From Primula veris (Eukaryota; Streptophyta; Magnoliopsida; Ericales; Primulaceae), in the NCBI GenBank assembly GCA_963682055.1, contig OY821743.1:17953566-18017565 (forward strand): a DNA stretch of 64,000 nt, read 5' to 3'. Of the stretch, positions 25,223-38,749 are shown in pieces; positions within the stretch are counted from its first letter, which is position 1; each line of letters opens with the position of its first letter. A program made the translations under genes and the position numbers. The notes beneath the pieces are model-generated. The model was given only the letters and a program-made list of their open reading frames with translations. It was not told where the DNA came from and ran no database searches.

Positions 25223-28200
25223 GTTGATCGTCTAATTGCTTACGTGATTGAGAGGTGTAGGACTCTTCTATGTGTCTTGTGAGTAACGATATACCATAAT
25301 GAGAAGCGCTCGAAGCAGCATAATATGATGTCACTGTGAGTTGCGTAAATTTCGGAAGTGCATAACCTAAAAATCAAAGACATAAATAGTCAACTTCAAA
25401 AAAATGATCATGATTACTGCTTGGTAACAACTATAACCTGGATAGGTTGGGGAAAAAACGAGAAATTCGAAAAGAGTTGCAAGTAATAATAAAAGTAGGC
25501 CACTGCCACGGACCAGCCTTCTTGATAGATTGAGAGTACAGTCTTTCGCTTCTAGACTATTAGATTGCAAACCCCTCCGAACATAAATTTTTGATTCAAG
25601 TATCCCCTAATCTTACATTTACTTATGTCTTTCAACTGTATTGATCTCTAATTCGACAATCCAATAAGAGGGATATACTGTTAATGATTGATAATTAAAA
25701 CTTCATAACAAAAAATATGATCAAATTCATTAAAGGCCCTGCAACTTTATTGCCTCTTTCCTCCTCAACAATACCTATCCACCAGTATACTAATTAAACA
25801 AAGTGAAGGCCAACATCACCAGATCACCACATGAAAAGAAAAAAAAGAATAATTGGCTTTATAGAGAATAGTTTTGTTTATGCACCAGAAAACAAAACGA
25901 TCTAGTTTAATACAATTAAGTGCCTAACATCATTATCCAGAACAACGGAGTGTGCAATGGTAGTAAATTATACATAAAATGATTTAAAATAAAAAGTTAT
26001 TGATGATAGTAACAACCAATGCTATGTCCAGAAGGATATATACAAAATGCACATTCCACTTCTTAACTCAAAACATACTAGCTAATTAAATCCAACGTGT
26101 TACATAAGGCATACATTGTATTATTGTTTGCAACTACATGGCGATAACAGCAATTTTATCTATGAATACAGAAGCAATAAAGAGAAATAATGTCTCTAAA
26201 TAGACTTCAAAGTACCTCCAATAAGTGCACTTGCAGCTGAGAGCGTTAAGAGTGAAGGAACCTGAGGAAATGGATTTGCAAAGGAAGCAGAGAAGTTAGG
26301 CCGTTATAGCCTATATATATGCTGAGCTCAACATATAGAGATACTGAGATAAATAAACATATAGTCAATAGCCACATACCCCAATGAGAAAAGGAAGCCA
26401 CTTCGGGCCCCTGACATGTTTCTGAACATAAGGGAAACCTGAATATAATAGCAAGGTAGGAATTTTAGCGTAAAACATGAAACTAAACAAAAAGACATAG
26501 GAATTGAACCTTTATGAGGTATCAAAGAGATGTATTGAAGTACCAGTATTAAAAGAGTGAATTGCCCCTAGCAGTCCACCAATGCCACAACCAGCCTATC
26601 AGTTGATTGAGTTAGCGAGAGAACATACAAGATATATAAAGCAGTTTGACGACGGAAAATTTACTTTACAGAATGCCTATTGAACTTACATTTTGACAAC
26701 CTCGCGTTCATACATTTGAATAAAATCATTTCTTAATAAAAGAACCAAGTCTGTAAGATATTATTTACTTACGATAGAAAGCCAATCACAATAAAATAAG
26801 CACGACTGCAATTGCATAAAGTTTTCACTCCTATGTCTTGTTAAGGAGAAAGTAATCCCCCCTATCATCGAGTATTTAAGATCTTAAGCTAAAAGTAAAC
26901 TCGTGGGTACTATATTTCCACTCACTCGAACTAACTGCATAAACCAACTTACCAAGTCAAAGATAGCTAATCAATTCTATGCTACTTTAAAAATAAGTAA
27001 GCAAAATAAAGTGAACCAGGACCCTAATGATGTAGGACGAACCGCAAAAACACTAACAATATTCTAATGGTCATGACTACTTCAATATGATGATTATAAT
27101 AATGATAATGAAAACAATAATAGTTATAATAAATAATAGAAGGCAACCCCGGTGCTAAAGCTCCCGCTATGCATGGAATTCGGGGAAGGATCAGGTCATT
27201 TCAGGCCTGTCAACATTAACGGAACTGAGACAGTGGCGTTGGCAAACAGAAAAACTAACGGCTGGCGTATTTTTTTAAATCCTAAAAAGAAGGGAGATCG
27301 ACCCCCTCTAAACTAACCAAACCAATATTCCAAAATCTTTCGGAAAGTTTGTCCTCAGACTTAAATCATCGCATTGGGCAATAAGAAACTAACAATGTTA
27401 CTTTGTCGATAAAACTAAAGACAATGATACCATGATGATTCTTCATTACTATATATACAATTCCAACAAATTCTCCAATTGGGTTCATTATCCGTACAAG
27501 TATCCCCTTTAATTCATCTTTCATCAATGGATATTTGGATCACCATCTACCTCTAAATAAAATAAAATAAAATAGATTAAACCTTTTACAAAGTTCTCCT
27601 GATTTGTTCATTGCTGACACATAGATCTGAAAAATCATTCATAGTTTTTTTGAAGGATAATTTCCAACCTCAATTTCCAAATTGAATTAAGACTTTAAAA
27701 GCAGCTTGTGGCTTTGGTACCAGCAAACAAAATCATGATCATTTTTTTCTTATCTCAGCGACTCCCAACCAGATCTCACATATGCCTAATATCATGCTTT
27801 GAAAGTCTTTCCCAACGTAAAAAAGTTGACTGAAAGAGAAACTTACTTATAAACCCAATAATCTTCTTAACAAATATTCTAAATCATATAAAAAAATAAG
27901 GAACAATAAACTGAAAACAAGGGGCTGATATAGAAAATACTATGGAAAGTAAAAAACTTAGAATAAAGGATCAACAACACAAACTTGATGGTTACTTGAG
28001 ATTCATATGAAAGTTGAAAAAAAAATAGACCTTTAACAGAAAACCTAGGTTTATTCCAAGAAAAACTAACTTGTAAGAAATTTAAACAATTTACTAACTA
28101 ATCTGTTTTTACAACCAAGAGCCATCTTCAGGAAACCGTATGACACTAACAAAAGGGACAAGTACATTTTCCAGAAACTACTTAACTAATATGGCAATCG

Positions 28201-30197
28201 ATAAAATAAAGGAAAATAAAATCAAATGGAAAAGAAAGGAAAAGGAAGAGACAGAGCAAATAAAAACCTTTGTTTGCTTGGATTTGCAAGAAAGTTTGTA
28301 GGAAAAGAAGATTAAAATTGAAGGTAAGCTATTTTTACTCTTTTGGTTATCAAGATGAAGTAAAATAAATATCATGAAGTCTTGACAAAGTCACAAAGTT
28401 TGTATGAACTATATCATTATCGTCAAACTGAGCCTTAAAATTAAGAATTTGGGGTCGGCCATATGAACGCATATGAGAAATACTCTCTTGCAACTTTGAA
28501 CTTTTCTAAGCTATTTATTCCTATCTAATGTTATCTATTCTTTGGCATTACGAAATCGAAAAACACCCCCTTAGCATTCTAACCAAAAGTACTAACAGAT
28601 TTACAAAATGAAACATCAAAACTTGAAAAACAAAAACATATAATATAAATTATCTGTGTTGTATAATAACACTCGCTTTCCTCAAGGCATTCCATTCCCT
28701 GTTTAAGATTAGAGCAAGAACGAAAATCTAAGTAGCTACAATAATAAAATACAAGAATCTAAAACAACATACTGTAGATATCACATATGAATGGTAGTCT
28801 CTTTTATCATAAACACTGGAGCTATACAGGTGTGTACACAGTAACTCATTTTATTACATTTCCATGTGTTTGTCATTTCTCTAACCATTTTGGGTTGAGT
28901 GCAACTATAGTCCAAAGTTGCGATAAACAGCGTCGTTGCTATTTAAATACTATTAAAGCAGGGTAAGATTGGGGAAGGCTTCGTGCAAACATCAAGCATA
29001 TTATAGCGTGGTACAGATCCTATTTACCAAATGTGTGAAGAAAGTGAAACTTGGCATGCAACATGTGTAATGCTAAAAGATGCACTGATGCAGTCTGGTA
29101 GTGTTACATTTTATTAGTTCCCTAGTATACTTTTCTAAACATTTTTATCATTCTTCAATTATTAATTCTAATTTCGTTTCTGTATTTGATTTTTCAAGAA
29201 TAGAGAGTCCCTTCTCTCATTTTTTACCCGCCCACATCAGTCATTACTTAGCATATATACTTATTCTCACAGTCGAATTTCAGAAGTGAAAGTTCTATGC
29301 CATATGAAAAGTATCTATCTTTATTTATGCCTCACAAACACTGATTCCCTAAGGTGTAAAGAACTTTTAGGTAAGGCTTTAAGCTGGTTGGCTGTAGATT
29401 TTAAGCAAGTAATTTGTGGTTGGGTTAAAATTTGGCTAAATCCAGATCAAAACAACCCAACTTTTAAGCAAGCCGCAAACAAAACACCCTCCATTAATCT
29501 TGAGCATTGAATTCAATAGAATTAATAAAATCTCAGGTGTAAACATCCACCAAATCAAACATAAACACATGTAAGTGTAAGACAATCCTAAACATCAAAA
29601 GGTGCTATCTTTAAGGACTAATAGCATCATACTCCATTTACAAAAACTTAATGAACTTACAAGAGCAATAGCATTGTGTAGCACTCGAGTGATTTGCCTT
29701 GCTACTAAGTCCAGCATATATATATATATAGTTACACTAGATATACAATCACAGATTCACATGGTACATAATAATTTGTAGAGCTATCAGACCCTTTCCA
29801 AGAACCCAAATTTATTCCATCATTTTTTTTTCAACAAAATATTCCCGTACATGAAACATACAATCATTACAAAACTAAAAACATAAGACTCAAATTATAA
29901 AGGTTTAATAAACTTACAACTGCAGTAGCATCGTGCAGCACTGGAGTGATTGCCCATTCGCCTTGTTTCTGAATTAAAAAGGAACCCATATAAATCTTAT
30001 ATATAAAACACATAAACGGTAGATAACTGTTTAATTTAAATAGAAAAAACTATAGAGAGAGGGATTACAGAGTTTGTGTGGATGAGAGAGAGACATCGTG
30101 GGCATCTAGGAGAGCCTAAGCCTGGGTTCATTGTAGGGTCATGGTGGTAAATATTGTCTGATCTTAGCTTCTCCTCGTACACCTCTCGAGTCCCCAT
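25223..30197 (-). CDS. small conserved plant membrane protein, unnamed
   Basis: I traced exons 30197-30069, 29968-29918, 26595-26544, 26438-26380, 26261-26216 and 25366-25223. All have GT-AG borders and consistent phases and together give about 160 residues. The protein starts MGTREVYEEKLR, has a CPRC pair near residues 32-35, then a glycine-rich segment (AGCGIGGLLGAIHSFNTG), a VQKHVRGPKWLPFLIG loop and a hydrophobic stretch (VPSLLTLSAASALIGGYALP). It ends in TSYYAASSASHYG...LTRHIEE. This reads as a short two-helix membrane protein. I recall similar uncharacterised plant proteins but no function. The C-terminus is unsettled: reading through the last donor adds only KL and a stop, and a candidate last exon is at 20230-20114. 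Confidence 0.75.
29655..29712 (-). pseudogene. decayed duplicate of exon 2 of the membrane-protein gene
   Basis: On the minus strand AAATCACTCGAGTGCTACAC and the donor CTTGTAAG copy the sequence of exon 2 (29968-29918) with its donor. The surroundings are also shared, so this is a local duplication of about 260 bp. The copy has lost the acceptor and several codons. Confidence 0.7.
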
Positions 30198-30214
30198 CTT
30201 TCTCTATCTGGAAA

Positions 30215-31500
30215 CCTGAAAGTCTAAGAATTATGTAGTTTAATTTGAGATAATATAGGAAAATGTAACTTCAAGAACTAATATTCCCCACTCGCGTTGA
30301 CTTTACATCTGAAAAATACATAATACTCAGTCAAAGCTCAATACATGCATACGTTCAGGTGGAACAAACTGCATATTTTCAACGAAGTGCAGTTGCACCC
30401 TCCTACAACCCTCACATAGGTATAAAACCAGACATTAAAAAGGCGTTATAAAGTGTCGCAACGGAGCACCAATATCAGAAATGCACCATCGCAAACTTCA
30501 TTAGACTCTTTACCATGTTTGTTTATAAAGTTCATAATAATGAGCAACAAAAGACTGCTATAGACTATACATGCAGTTAAAATCCAAAAGAGAGGAAATT
30601 CAGTCAATGAAGCGAATTCCAAATGAGAAAGTTGATAAAGTTTTAATACTTCCATCATAACTTAAACAAATTTAAGTGCCTTTCAGTCCACAGCCATTTA
30701 AGATAGCAACGGGAATTCTTCTAACAAAAAGTTATTTGATTTAGAAACCACACCATGTTAGTCATAAATCCTCCTATCTATTATTAACATAAAAAAATGC
30801 AATTTATTAACTTTAGCTACCAGTCTGAAATTTGAATATGCTCAATCTATCAGGGGATTTTTATTGAATTAAATAATAGTTTCCTTTAAAAAGTAAACTA
30901 TTAAACTCTCCGACAACAGATCTTCAGGCAAATGACCTCTACGAATTAATTTTCAGAAAATTAAGCGAATTAGTTGGCTTATCGCAAAACTAATAACGCA
31001 ATATCCGATAATTTCCATACTAAAATCCATAATAAGTCATAGTACTATATTTCATTGTTCAGCTTAAAAGCCCAATATTTATTCTTTTTATTTCATGTTC
31101 ACCTTAAAAGCTTGTTGTTTATGATGGTTGTTCGGCATAAAAATCTACAAATAATAAGCTAAGTAAATCTGCTTAATAGCTACAATATGATGTTCTTTTT
31201 CATAAAATGTTTTTTATTCGGCATAAAAATCTATAAATAATAAGCTAAACTAAAATTGTTTAATAGATAGATACAATATGATGTTCTTTTAAATACAATG
31301 TGTTTATTGGATACAACTAGATTAAAATAAAATCAGAGAAAACTAAGTAGTAATAAATCAGAACGGAAAATTAGTTGAAAAAAGTGAAGATAGTTTACAA
31401 CGAAATCAAGTGAAAATTAACTAAAACACTTTACCTGTTCTATCCTATATGAATACGTGTGTGTGGTGTAATCTCTCCCTCTCTCCCTCTCTCTATATAT
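30215..31500 (-). promoter_or_regulatory. putative 5' UTR exon, leader intron and TATA region
   Basis: A donor GAACAG|GTAAAG at 31435/31434 and an acceptor TTTCAG|GTTTCC ending at 30216 fit a 1.2-kb leader intron upstream of the ATG at 30197. The leader exon (about 31500-31435) is CT/GA-repeat rich, and a TATATATAG box precedes it on the minus strand near 31495-31505. Confidence 0.4.
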
Positions 31501-31859
31501 ACATATTTTATTTTAAACATAGTATAATTAGTTAACTTAAAACTAATTATTAATTAATACATGCTACATTATAAAATATATTGATAATAAATTGTTAATT
31601 AATTAGACTAGATACATCGCTAGTTAGAATCAACTTTTTTTGAATTTTGTTATTATTATTATAAGTCAAACCAATTGTTTTGAATCTGTCAAATTTTATC
31701 TTTATATTTTTTTTAATTATATATTTTTTAATTACAATAATATTATTTTGTCCACAAAATTTTGTTTAAGTTCGTATATTAAGCGTTGATTTGAGTTGAC
31801 TTATTATAATAAAATGATATAAGTATTAGACATTCATTTTGAGGGCTTTTTTTTTTCTT

Positions 31860-32230
31860 TCTTGTCTTTTTAATTGATTAGATCGTCTATTAAACTGTAA
31901 ATTAAAGTGTCATTTAAATTGTTCATTATTATATTAGATTTTCTATTAAACTACTCTCATTTTTATGTCCATTAATTAAACTATCAGTTTTTTTATGTCC
32001 ATTACTATTAGACTATCATTTTTTTATTTCCATTACACTGTTATTTTTGTATTATATTTGTTTGCGATTTAAAAAAAATCTCATTTTTTGTGTGTTTTTT
32101 GTATTAGACTGTTATTTTTGCATGTCAAATACATCGTCATTTTTGTGTGTTCGTTAAACTGACATTTTGTTTGTCCACTAAACTGCCATTTTCGTATTAG
32201 ACGGCCCATTACTCGGTCATTTTTTATATA
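31860..32230. repeat. degenerate tandem repeat, about 35-45 bp unit
   Basis: Variants of ATTAAACTGTCATTTTT...GTCCATTA recur about nine times. Confidence 0.7.
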
Positions 32231-32878
32231 TATTTTAAAAACTAATATGATTTTTTTTGAGTTTTTTTTTTTCCATTTTTTGTTTTTTTGTTTGTTTTAG
32301 ATTTAAGCCGAATACCATTCAATGTCTTGATCAAAGTAGTTGCGTCAAAGCTGTTTGGTCAAAGGTTTTTGTCAAAGATGGGTAAGTGATGCATTGTCTT
32401 AAATAGTAATGTTTAAAAGGCACGAACAAAAAATTCACTTTTTGAATAATAACTATTAATCGAAAGTATAGGAGGGACATATTTTTGATAAGATATGTTT
32501 GCAGTTGAATGTTTCGAAATCATATTAGTTTCATTGGTGCGAGGTCAATTTTCATTAATATTTTTATTCATATGTCACTATTCTCATAATATTTTTAAAT
32601 GTAAGTCACCTTATGAGTGATAAAAAAAAATATTATTTTGTAGGTTTTTGGTATTTTTTTTTTACTTATAATTCAAACAAAAACTAAAAAAATCTAAAAA
32701 ATACAGCTTTTAGTTTATTTTTTTACACTTTGATATCTTTCTAGTATAGATTATAATATATTTTTTATACCTAAAAACAATTTTTAACCTCTTTTTACAT
32801 TTTAATATCTTTACCGTATAGATTATAAATTATTTTTTTAACTTAAAACTAGTTTTTAAACTTTTTTTTATTGGGTCG

Positions 32879-35056
32879 GGTGACTGAAACTTAAAAAATA
32901 ATCCGGTCTAGGATCTCCATTTAAAAATCTTGTAAAAAAGTGATTTATGAGTAATATTCTCTTGAGAAATATTAACTTATAATATTAGTTATAGATCATC
33001 TTTGGAGTAATTCTATATAAGTACCTCATAGCAACTTATATTTCTCCTAAATATCTTGATAAGTTCACATTTTTCATAGATATCAATTTTTAATTATTTA
33101 GTTTATTTACTAAATTGTCATACAAACCAAAATATAATGTACATATTTTATCTTTCTACAAGCCCCAAAAAATAGTTTTAAATTACAACAAAATAAAAAA
33201 AAACACAAAAAAATTATTTAAAAAAAAATCAAAAAAAATATAAAAAATAACAAAAATAACAAAAAATTATTAAAAAAATCACAAAAATCACAAAAAAATT
33301 ATAAAAATAATAAAAAATCACAAAAAATCACAAAAATTATAAAAAATAATAAAAAATCACCAAAAATCACAAAAAATACAAAAAAAATATTAAAAAATAC
33401 AAAAATCACAAAAAAATTATAAAAAATTTAAAAAATTACAAAAAATGAAAAAAATTACAAACTTTTTAAAAAATTACAAAAAAAATATATAATTTTTTTT
33501 GTCAATATAACACTTTTTATACCGAAAAATCAAAAAAAAAATATAAAAAATGACAACAACTTATAAAAAATCACAAAAAATTATAAAAATTATAATAAAT
33601 GAAGAAAATCACAAAAAAAATAATTCTAAAAAAATTAAAAAATCATAAACTTTTTAAAAAATTACAAAATATATATTATTTTTTTTTGTCAATATAACAC
33701 TTTTTATACCGAAAAGTGATTTTTTTTATACAAAAAAATGGTTTTTCCATGATAGATGTGCTTTTTTCTAATCTAAATGAGCTGAAAGTGCATCTAGTTC
33801 AGTTAAAAATACATATAATTCAGTCAAAAGTGTATATAGTTCAATAAAAGTGCATATAGTTCAGTCTAAAGTGTATATAGTTAGTCAAAAATGCATAAAT
33901 TTGAGTCGAAATTGCATTCAATTCAGCTGAAAGTACATCTAGTTCCGTTGAAAGTGCATACAATTCAGTCGAAAGTAAATATAGTTCAATAAAAGTGAGT
34001 ATGCATATAGTTCAGCTAAAAGTGCATCTGGTTCTGCTGAAAGTACATCTGGTTCAACTTAAAGTGTATCTAATTTAGTGGAAAGTACATATAGTTAAGT
34101 CAAAAGTGCATATAGTGTAGTCGAAAATGAATATAGTACAGTCGAAAATGCATATAGTTCTGTTAAAAATGCATCTGATTCAACTAAAAGTGAATCTGGT
34201 ACAGCTGAAAGTGCATATGGTTCAGCTGAAAGTGCATCTGGTTCAATAAAAGTGCATATCGTTCTATAAAACCTGCATCTGGTTCAACTAAAAGTGCATC
34301 TGGTTCAGTTGAAAGTGCATATAGTTCAGCTAAAAGTGCATCTAGTTCAGTCGAAAGTGCATCTAGTACAGTCGAAAATGCATAATGTTCAATAAAAGTG
34401 ATTTTTTAATGATTTTTTCATTTTTTTAAAATATTTTTTTGTGATTTTTTTTTCATTTTTTATAATTTTATGTGATTTTTTTTAATTTTTTATAATATTT
34501 TGTGATTTTTTTTCATTTTTTTCATCTTTTATATTTTTTTATATTTTTTTTGTAATTTTTTTAAAATTTTGTGATTTTTTGTAATTTTGTGATTTTTTAT
34601 AATTTTTTTGTGATTTTTTATGATTTTTTTAATTTTTTATAATTTTATGTGATTTTTTTTAATAATATTTTGTGATTTTTTTCATTTTTTTTATTTTTTT
34701 TAAAATTTTGTGATTTTTTTCATTTTTTGTGATTTTTGTGATTTTTTTTATAAAAATACATTTTTTTTTTATTTTTACAATTTTTTTTATTGTTTTTCAT
34801 TTATTTTGAGATTTTTTGCATTTTATATAATTTTATGTGTTTTTTTTTTCATTTTTTATGAAATATATGTTCATTACTTTTGGTAAATAAAGTAAATAAT
34901 TAAAAAGTAGTAACTATAGAGAATATGAACTTATGGAGGTAACTAGGAGTAATGTAAGTTTAAAAGTGGTACCTATTGTGCATTATTTGATCATCTTTTA
35001 CAAGATTTTTTAAATTGAGGTCATGGGTCGAAATTTTTTTAAATTCCAGTTACCTG
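32879..35056. mobile_element. palindromic minisatellite-bearing element A
   Basis: The left arm (about 32879-33140) and right arm (about 34860-35056) are an imperfect inverted repeat: GTGACTGAAACTTAAAAAA and TTTAAAAATCTTGTAAAAA on the left are mirrored on the right, as are the GTACC...AAGTTCA and TTTAATTATTTAGTTTATTTA blocks. Next inwards come an A-rich arm (AAAAAATCACAAAAAATTAT units, 33150-33720) and a T-rich arm of the opposite sense (34400-34860). At the core is a minisatellite. No coding frame and no certain target duplication. The transposon class is unknown. Confidence 0.55.
33775..34395 (+). repeat. minisatellite, about 21-bp unit AAAGTGCATATAGTTCAGTC
   Basis: Roughly 28 degenerate units differ mainly at CATCTAG/CATATAG/CATCTGG. 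The same unit occurs in reverse complement at 40930-41560. Confidence 0.92.
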
Positions 35057-35302
35057 CATTTTAGTATTATATTTTAATTGTTAAAGTGAAAAAGATCATG
35101 TTATATAAATGAAAATAAAAAGTTAATAAAAAAATCGGGGGACACTTTCAATCCGAATCCTAATTCTCAAATTACGAATATACAAATCATAATCTAGTTA
35201 ATTTGTGTTTAGAACCCTAATCCTCAATTTAATAAATAGATTTATGTTTATTTACGAATTGCTTTTTTAAGAACCCTAATCCCCATTTGGGTTTAATTAA
35301 CG

Positions 35303-35608
35303 AATTGGTTTTTTAAGAACCCTAATCCCAAATTTATTAATTGGTTTGAGTCTAATTGTTTGTGTTTGTTTTGAACGAATAAGTTGTTTATTTTGTATCC
35401 AAATCCCCAATTTCGTTAATTGGATTGATTTTAATTGATTTGGGTTTGATTTACAAATTGGTTTTTTAAGAATTCTAATCCGAATTTTAGTAATTGGTTT
35501 GGCTTAAATTGTTTGTGCTTGTTTTAAACGAATAAATTGTTTATTTTGCATCCAAATCCCCAATTTCATTAATTGGATTGAGTTTAATTGATTTGTGTTT
35601 AATTTACG
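35303..35608 (+). repeat. tandem duplication, 153-bp unit
   Basis: Copies at 35303-35455 and 35456-35608 start AATTGGTTTTTTAAGAA. Partial copies precede them at 35150-35300 and one starts again at 35609. Each contains a CCTAATCC-type motif; this is not a telomere array. Confidence 0.88.
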
Positions 35609-36039
35609 AATTGGTTTTTAATAATCCTAAATTGGTTTGCAATACTATTGATTCGATTACAGTGTTAGTCAGTTTTCATTGACTTTTTGGTCATTTTGTA
35701 TTTACCGAATTCTTAAAATACAATTTAAATTGTAAGGTTAATTATGGTATTTCATTTAATGATGTAATTTGGTGTAATTAAACTAATATGAAACTTAAGT
35801 TGATCTGATTGTCAATATTTAAATCTTTAAAACTAAGTTAATCGGACGGTTAAGATAACGACGTTTTGGATAGATGTCACAAGCACGGTTCCATACATAT
35901 TTCCAACAAGGAACGAGATGCGATAGAATAAGTATATCTATAGGGCAGGCAACTATGTATATGTGCGTGATGATCTATATATAGGAAGAAATCTAGAAAG
36001 AATTTTACCGATATATGATTGGGTTAATTAAGAATAAAA

Positions 36040-37610
36040 ACAAAACAATAAGTATTGGTCTCTTATAAAATTTAATTAATAATTGTTCAATTATTGCTAA
36101 AACTAATTAAGAATTGTTCACCATCTAATTACCTAATAAAAATAAAAATAAATTAGAAAAAATAGGTAAAACTCAAAAAATAAAAATATCAAAAAAACTT
36201 TAAAAAAAGTCGGAAACCCGGAAAAATGGTAAAAAAAACAAAATAAAAATAAAAAAATTGAAAGAAAGTCGGGAACACGAAAAAAATCCGAAAAATGGTA
36301 CAAAAAAAATTAAAAAAACAAAGAAAAATCCAAAATCACAAAAAATAAAATGAAAAAACGTCAAAAAAAGTCGAAAATCCGAAAAAAACCCGAAAAATGG
36401 TAAAAAAAAAATTACTCGGACTATTTTTAAAATTAATTAAACATGACACAGAATGTTTTTTAAATGACTTAAATATGACTCAGACAGTTTTTAAAATTAT
36501 TTAAAATGACTCAAATTGTTTTTAAAATAACTTAAAATGACTCAGACTGTTTTTAAAATGACTCAAAATAACTCAGACTATTTTTAAAATTACTCACATT
36601 GTTTCAAATTTATTCAGACTGTTTTTAAAATGACTCATACTGTTTTTCAAAGGACTGAAAATGACTAAGACTGTTTTTCAAATGACTGAAAATGACTAAG
36701 ACTGTTTTTTAAAATGGCTTAAAAGACTCAGACTATTTTTAAAATGACTCAGACTATTTTTCAAATTATTCAAACTGTTTTAAAAATAACTTAAAACGAC
36801 GCAGACTGTTTTTAAAATGACTTAAAACGATTCAGACTGTTTTTAAAATGACTTAATACGACTCAACCTATTTTTGTTTTTAAAATGACTTAAAACAACT
36901 CAAACTGGTTTTAAAATGACTTAATCTCAAACTATTTTTAAAATTACTCAGACTATTTTTTATATGACTTAAAACGACTCAAACCTTTTTTGAAATACTT
37001 AAAAAGACTCGAAGTGTTTTTAAAATGACTTAAAACGACTCAGACTGTTTTTAAAATAACTTAAAACGACTTAGTTTGTTTTAAAGTTGACTTAAAACGA
37101 CTCAGGCTGTTTTTAAAATGACTTAAAACCACTCATAATGTTTTTAAATGAATTAAAATGACCCATACTGTTTTTAAAATGACTTAAAACGACTCAGAAT
37201 ATTTTTAAAATGACTTAAAATAACTCAAACTGTTTTTAAAATGACTTAAACTGTTTTTAAAATGACTCTAAATATTTTTAAAATTAATTAAGATGAGTCA
37301 AACTATTTTTATTTATTTTTAGATTTTTGTTGATTTTAGATTTTTTAGGATTTTTATTTTTATTTTTATTTTTTGGGGTTTTTACATCTTTATTCGTGTT
37401 TTTACGGGGTTTTGCATTTTTAAAGTTTTTTGCATTTTTATTTTTATTTTTTCAGATTTTTAAAATTTTTATTTTTCCATTTTTATTTTCTGGAATTTTC
37501 CATTTTTTCCAATTTTTATATTTTTATTGGTTAGTGAGCGGAAATTGAGCAATACTTAAATTAATTTCAGTTTTATGGACCAATGCTTAATTAAAAGTTA
37601 TAGATAAGTT
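36040..37610. mobile_element. palindromic minisatellite-bearing element B
   Basis: The left outer arm (AAGTATTGGTCTCTTATAAA...ATTGTTCAATTA) is mirrored near 37540-37610 (reverse complement AAGCATTGGTCCATAAAA...ATTGCTCAATTT). Inside lie an A-rich arm (36170-36420, with GTCGGAAACCCGG blocks) and a T-rich arm (37305-37540), flanking a 31-bp-type minisatellite. The long plus-strand frame at 37327-37548 is simply the T-rich arm. The layout matches element A, but the sequence is different. Confidence 0.5.
36420..37290 (+). repeat. minisatellite, about 31-bp unit ACTCAGACTGTTTTTAAAAT
   Basis: About 28 units of the type GACTCAGACTGTTTTTAAAA followed by TGACTTAAAAC, with length variation from 20 to 40 bp. 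Confidence 0.93.
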
Positions 37611-37619
37611 ATCAATCCA

Positions 37620-38230
37620 AAATTTACCCTCACAATGAAACTTCCAAAATAAAAATATATACGGTAGAACCTCCTATAAGAAAATGGATAGGAATAAACT
37701 TTATATAAAAATAAAAATTCTTGGTCCCAACATTATAAATAGGAATAATATGCATATTATAATATTTCTTAAAATTTTAAGGTCCCACTTTAAGAAAATG
37801 TACCTCATATAGTGATAAATAACATAAATTTGTAAAATTATATATATGTAATTTTTTATGACAGTTTTCTATGCTAAATTATATATGGTGTTTATACATG
37901 TAAAGAAAGCATTAAATAAAATTTAGATGAATTTCCACTTTTCTAGATACATATACTTGATTTTCTAAATAATTATGTACTTAATTTTTTTTTTTAATTT
38001 ATGAGTTTATTATATATCATGGGTTTTTAACTCGTTGAATTCATGTCATCACGTGTTTAACTAGTTAAAGTTAAAATACGTACTTGTATCTTAAATATTT
38101 ATTCTAGTAAGTGAAATAGTGTATACATATATATTTTACTATACAAAATATATATTTACATAAAAATATATTTTAAAATATTAACCTCCATTTAAGAATA
38201 CCCTCTGTAATATTTTTTATGTTACCGAGC
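37620..38230. other. gene-free AT-rich DNA
   Basis: No coding or structured signal was seen. Confidence 0.6.
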
Positions 38231-38237
38231 TTATCAT

Positions 38238-38526
38238 TCTATTATAATAAGCCAACCCAAGTCAAATGAGACTGCCCAATTTATCCATTTTTTCCCAAAA
38301 ATACCCCTATACATTTATATTAATTACAATAATACCATACTCACATAAAAATATAAAAAATAAAAACTAATAAAACTATTTATCCCTCCTTAACAACCGA
38401 ACATTCTTTTAAATCTTAAACTATATTTTTTTTGTATTATCCACATTTATATCATAACCATATCTATTTTCTAAATTTTTATTGCATTACGCATAGCACA
38501 CACAACACGTGGGTCACGATTACTAG
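38238..38526 (+). mobile_element. non-autonomous Helitron-like element, copy 2
   Basis: It starts TCTATTATAATAAGCC and ends GGGTCACGATTACTAG followed by T, a proper CTRR-T end. It aligns throughout with 6366-6657 and ends at the same points. It has no genes. Confidence 0.65.
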
Positions 38527-38749
38527 TTACTGTATATGTTTTCCGTGGTTACATACGTTTTTTCCAAAATAGTGCGTTTTAGTAAACACTTCACTAATTA
38601 ATTAGTTACTGAAAATATTTCCTTGGAAATGTACTATTTACACGATAACACGCATGATTTCAAGAGTTGGAGTAAATTACCTTTTAGTGAATATTTTTAA
38701 AAGTAATTCTTAAACATACTTCCAAAAATTCATTCTGTTTTGGTGCATG

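Noticed and set aside
33775..34395. CRISPR-like array
   Set aside because: Units are contiguous and degenerate without unique spacers, and the DNA is plant nuclear.
35150..35640. Interstitial telomere repeat suggested by CCCTAA matches
   Set aside because: CCCTAAT occurs once per 153-bp unit, not as tandem CCCTAAA heptamers.
37327..37548. Phe/Leu-rich plus frame resembling a membrane protein
   Set aside because: It is the T-rich arm of element B translated; composition alone explains it.
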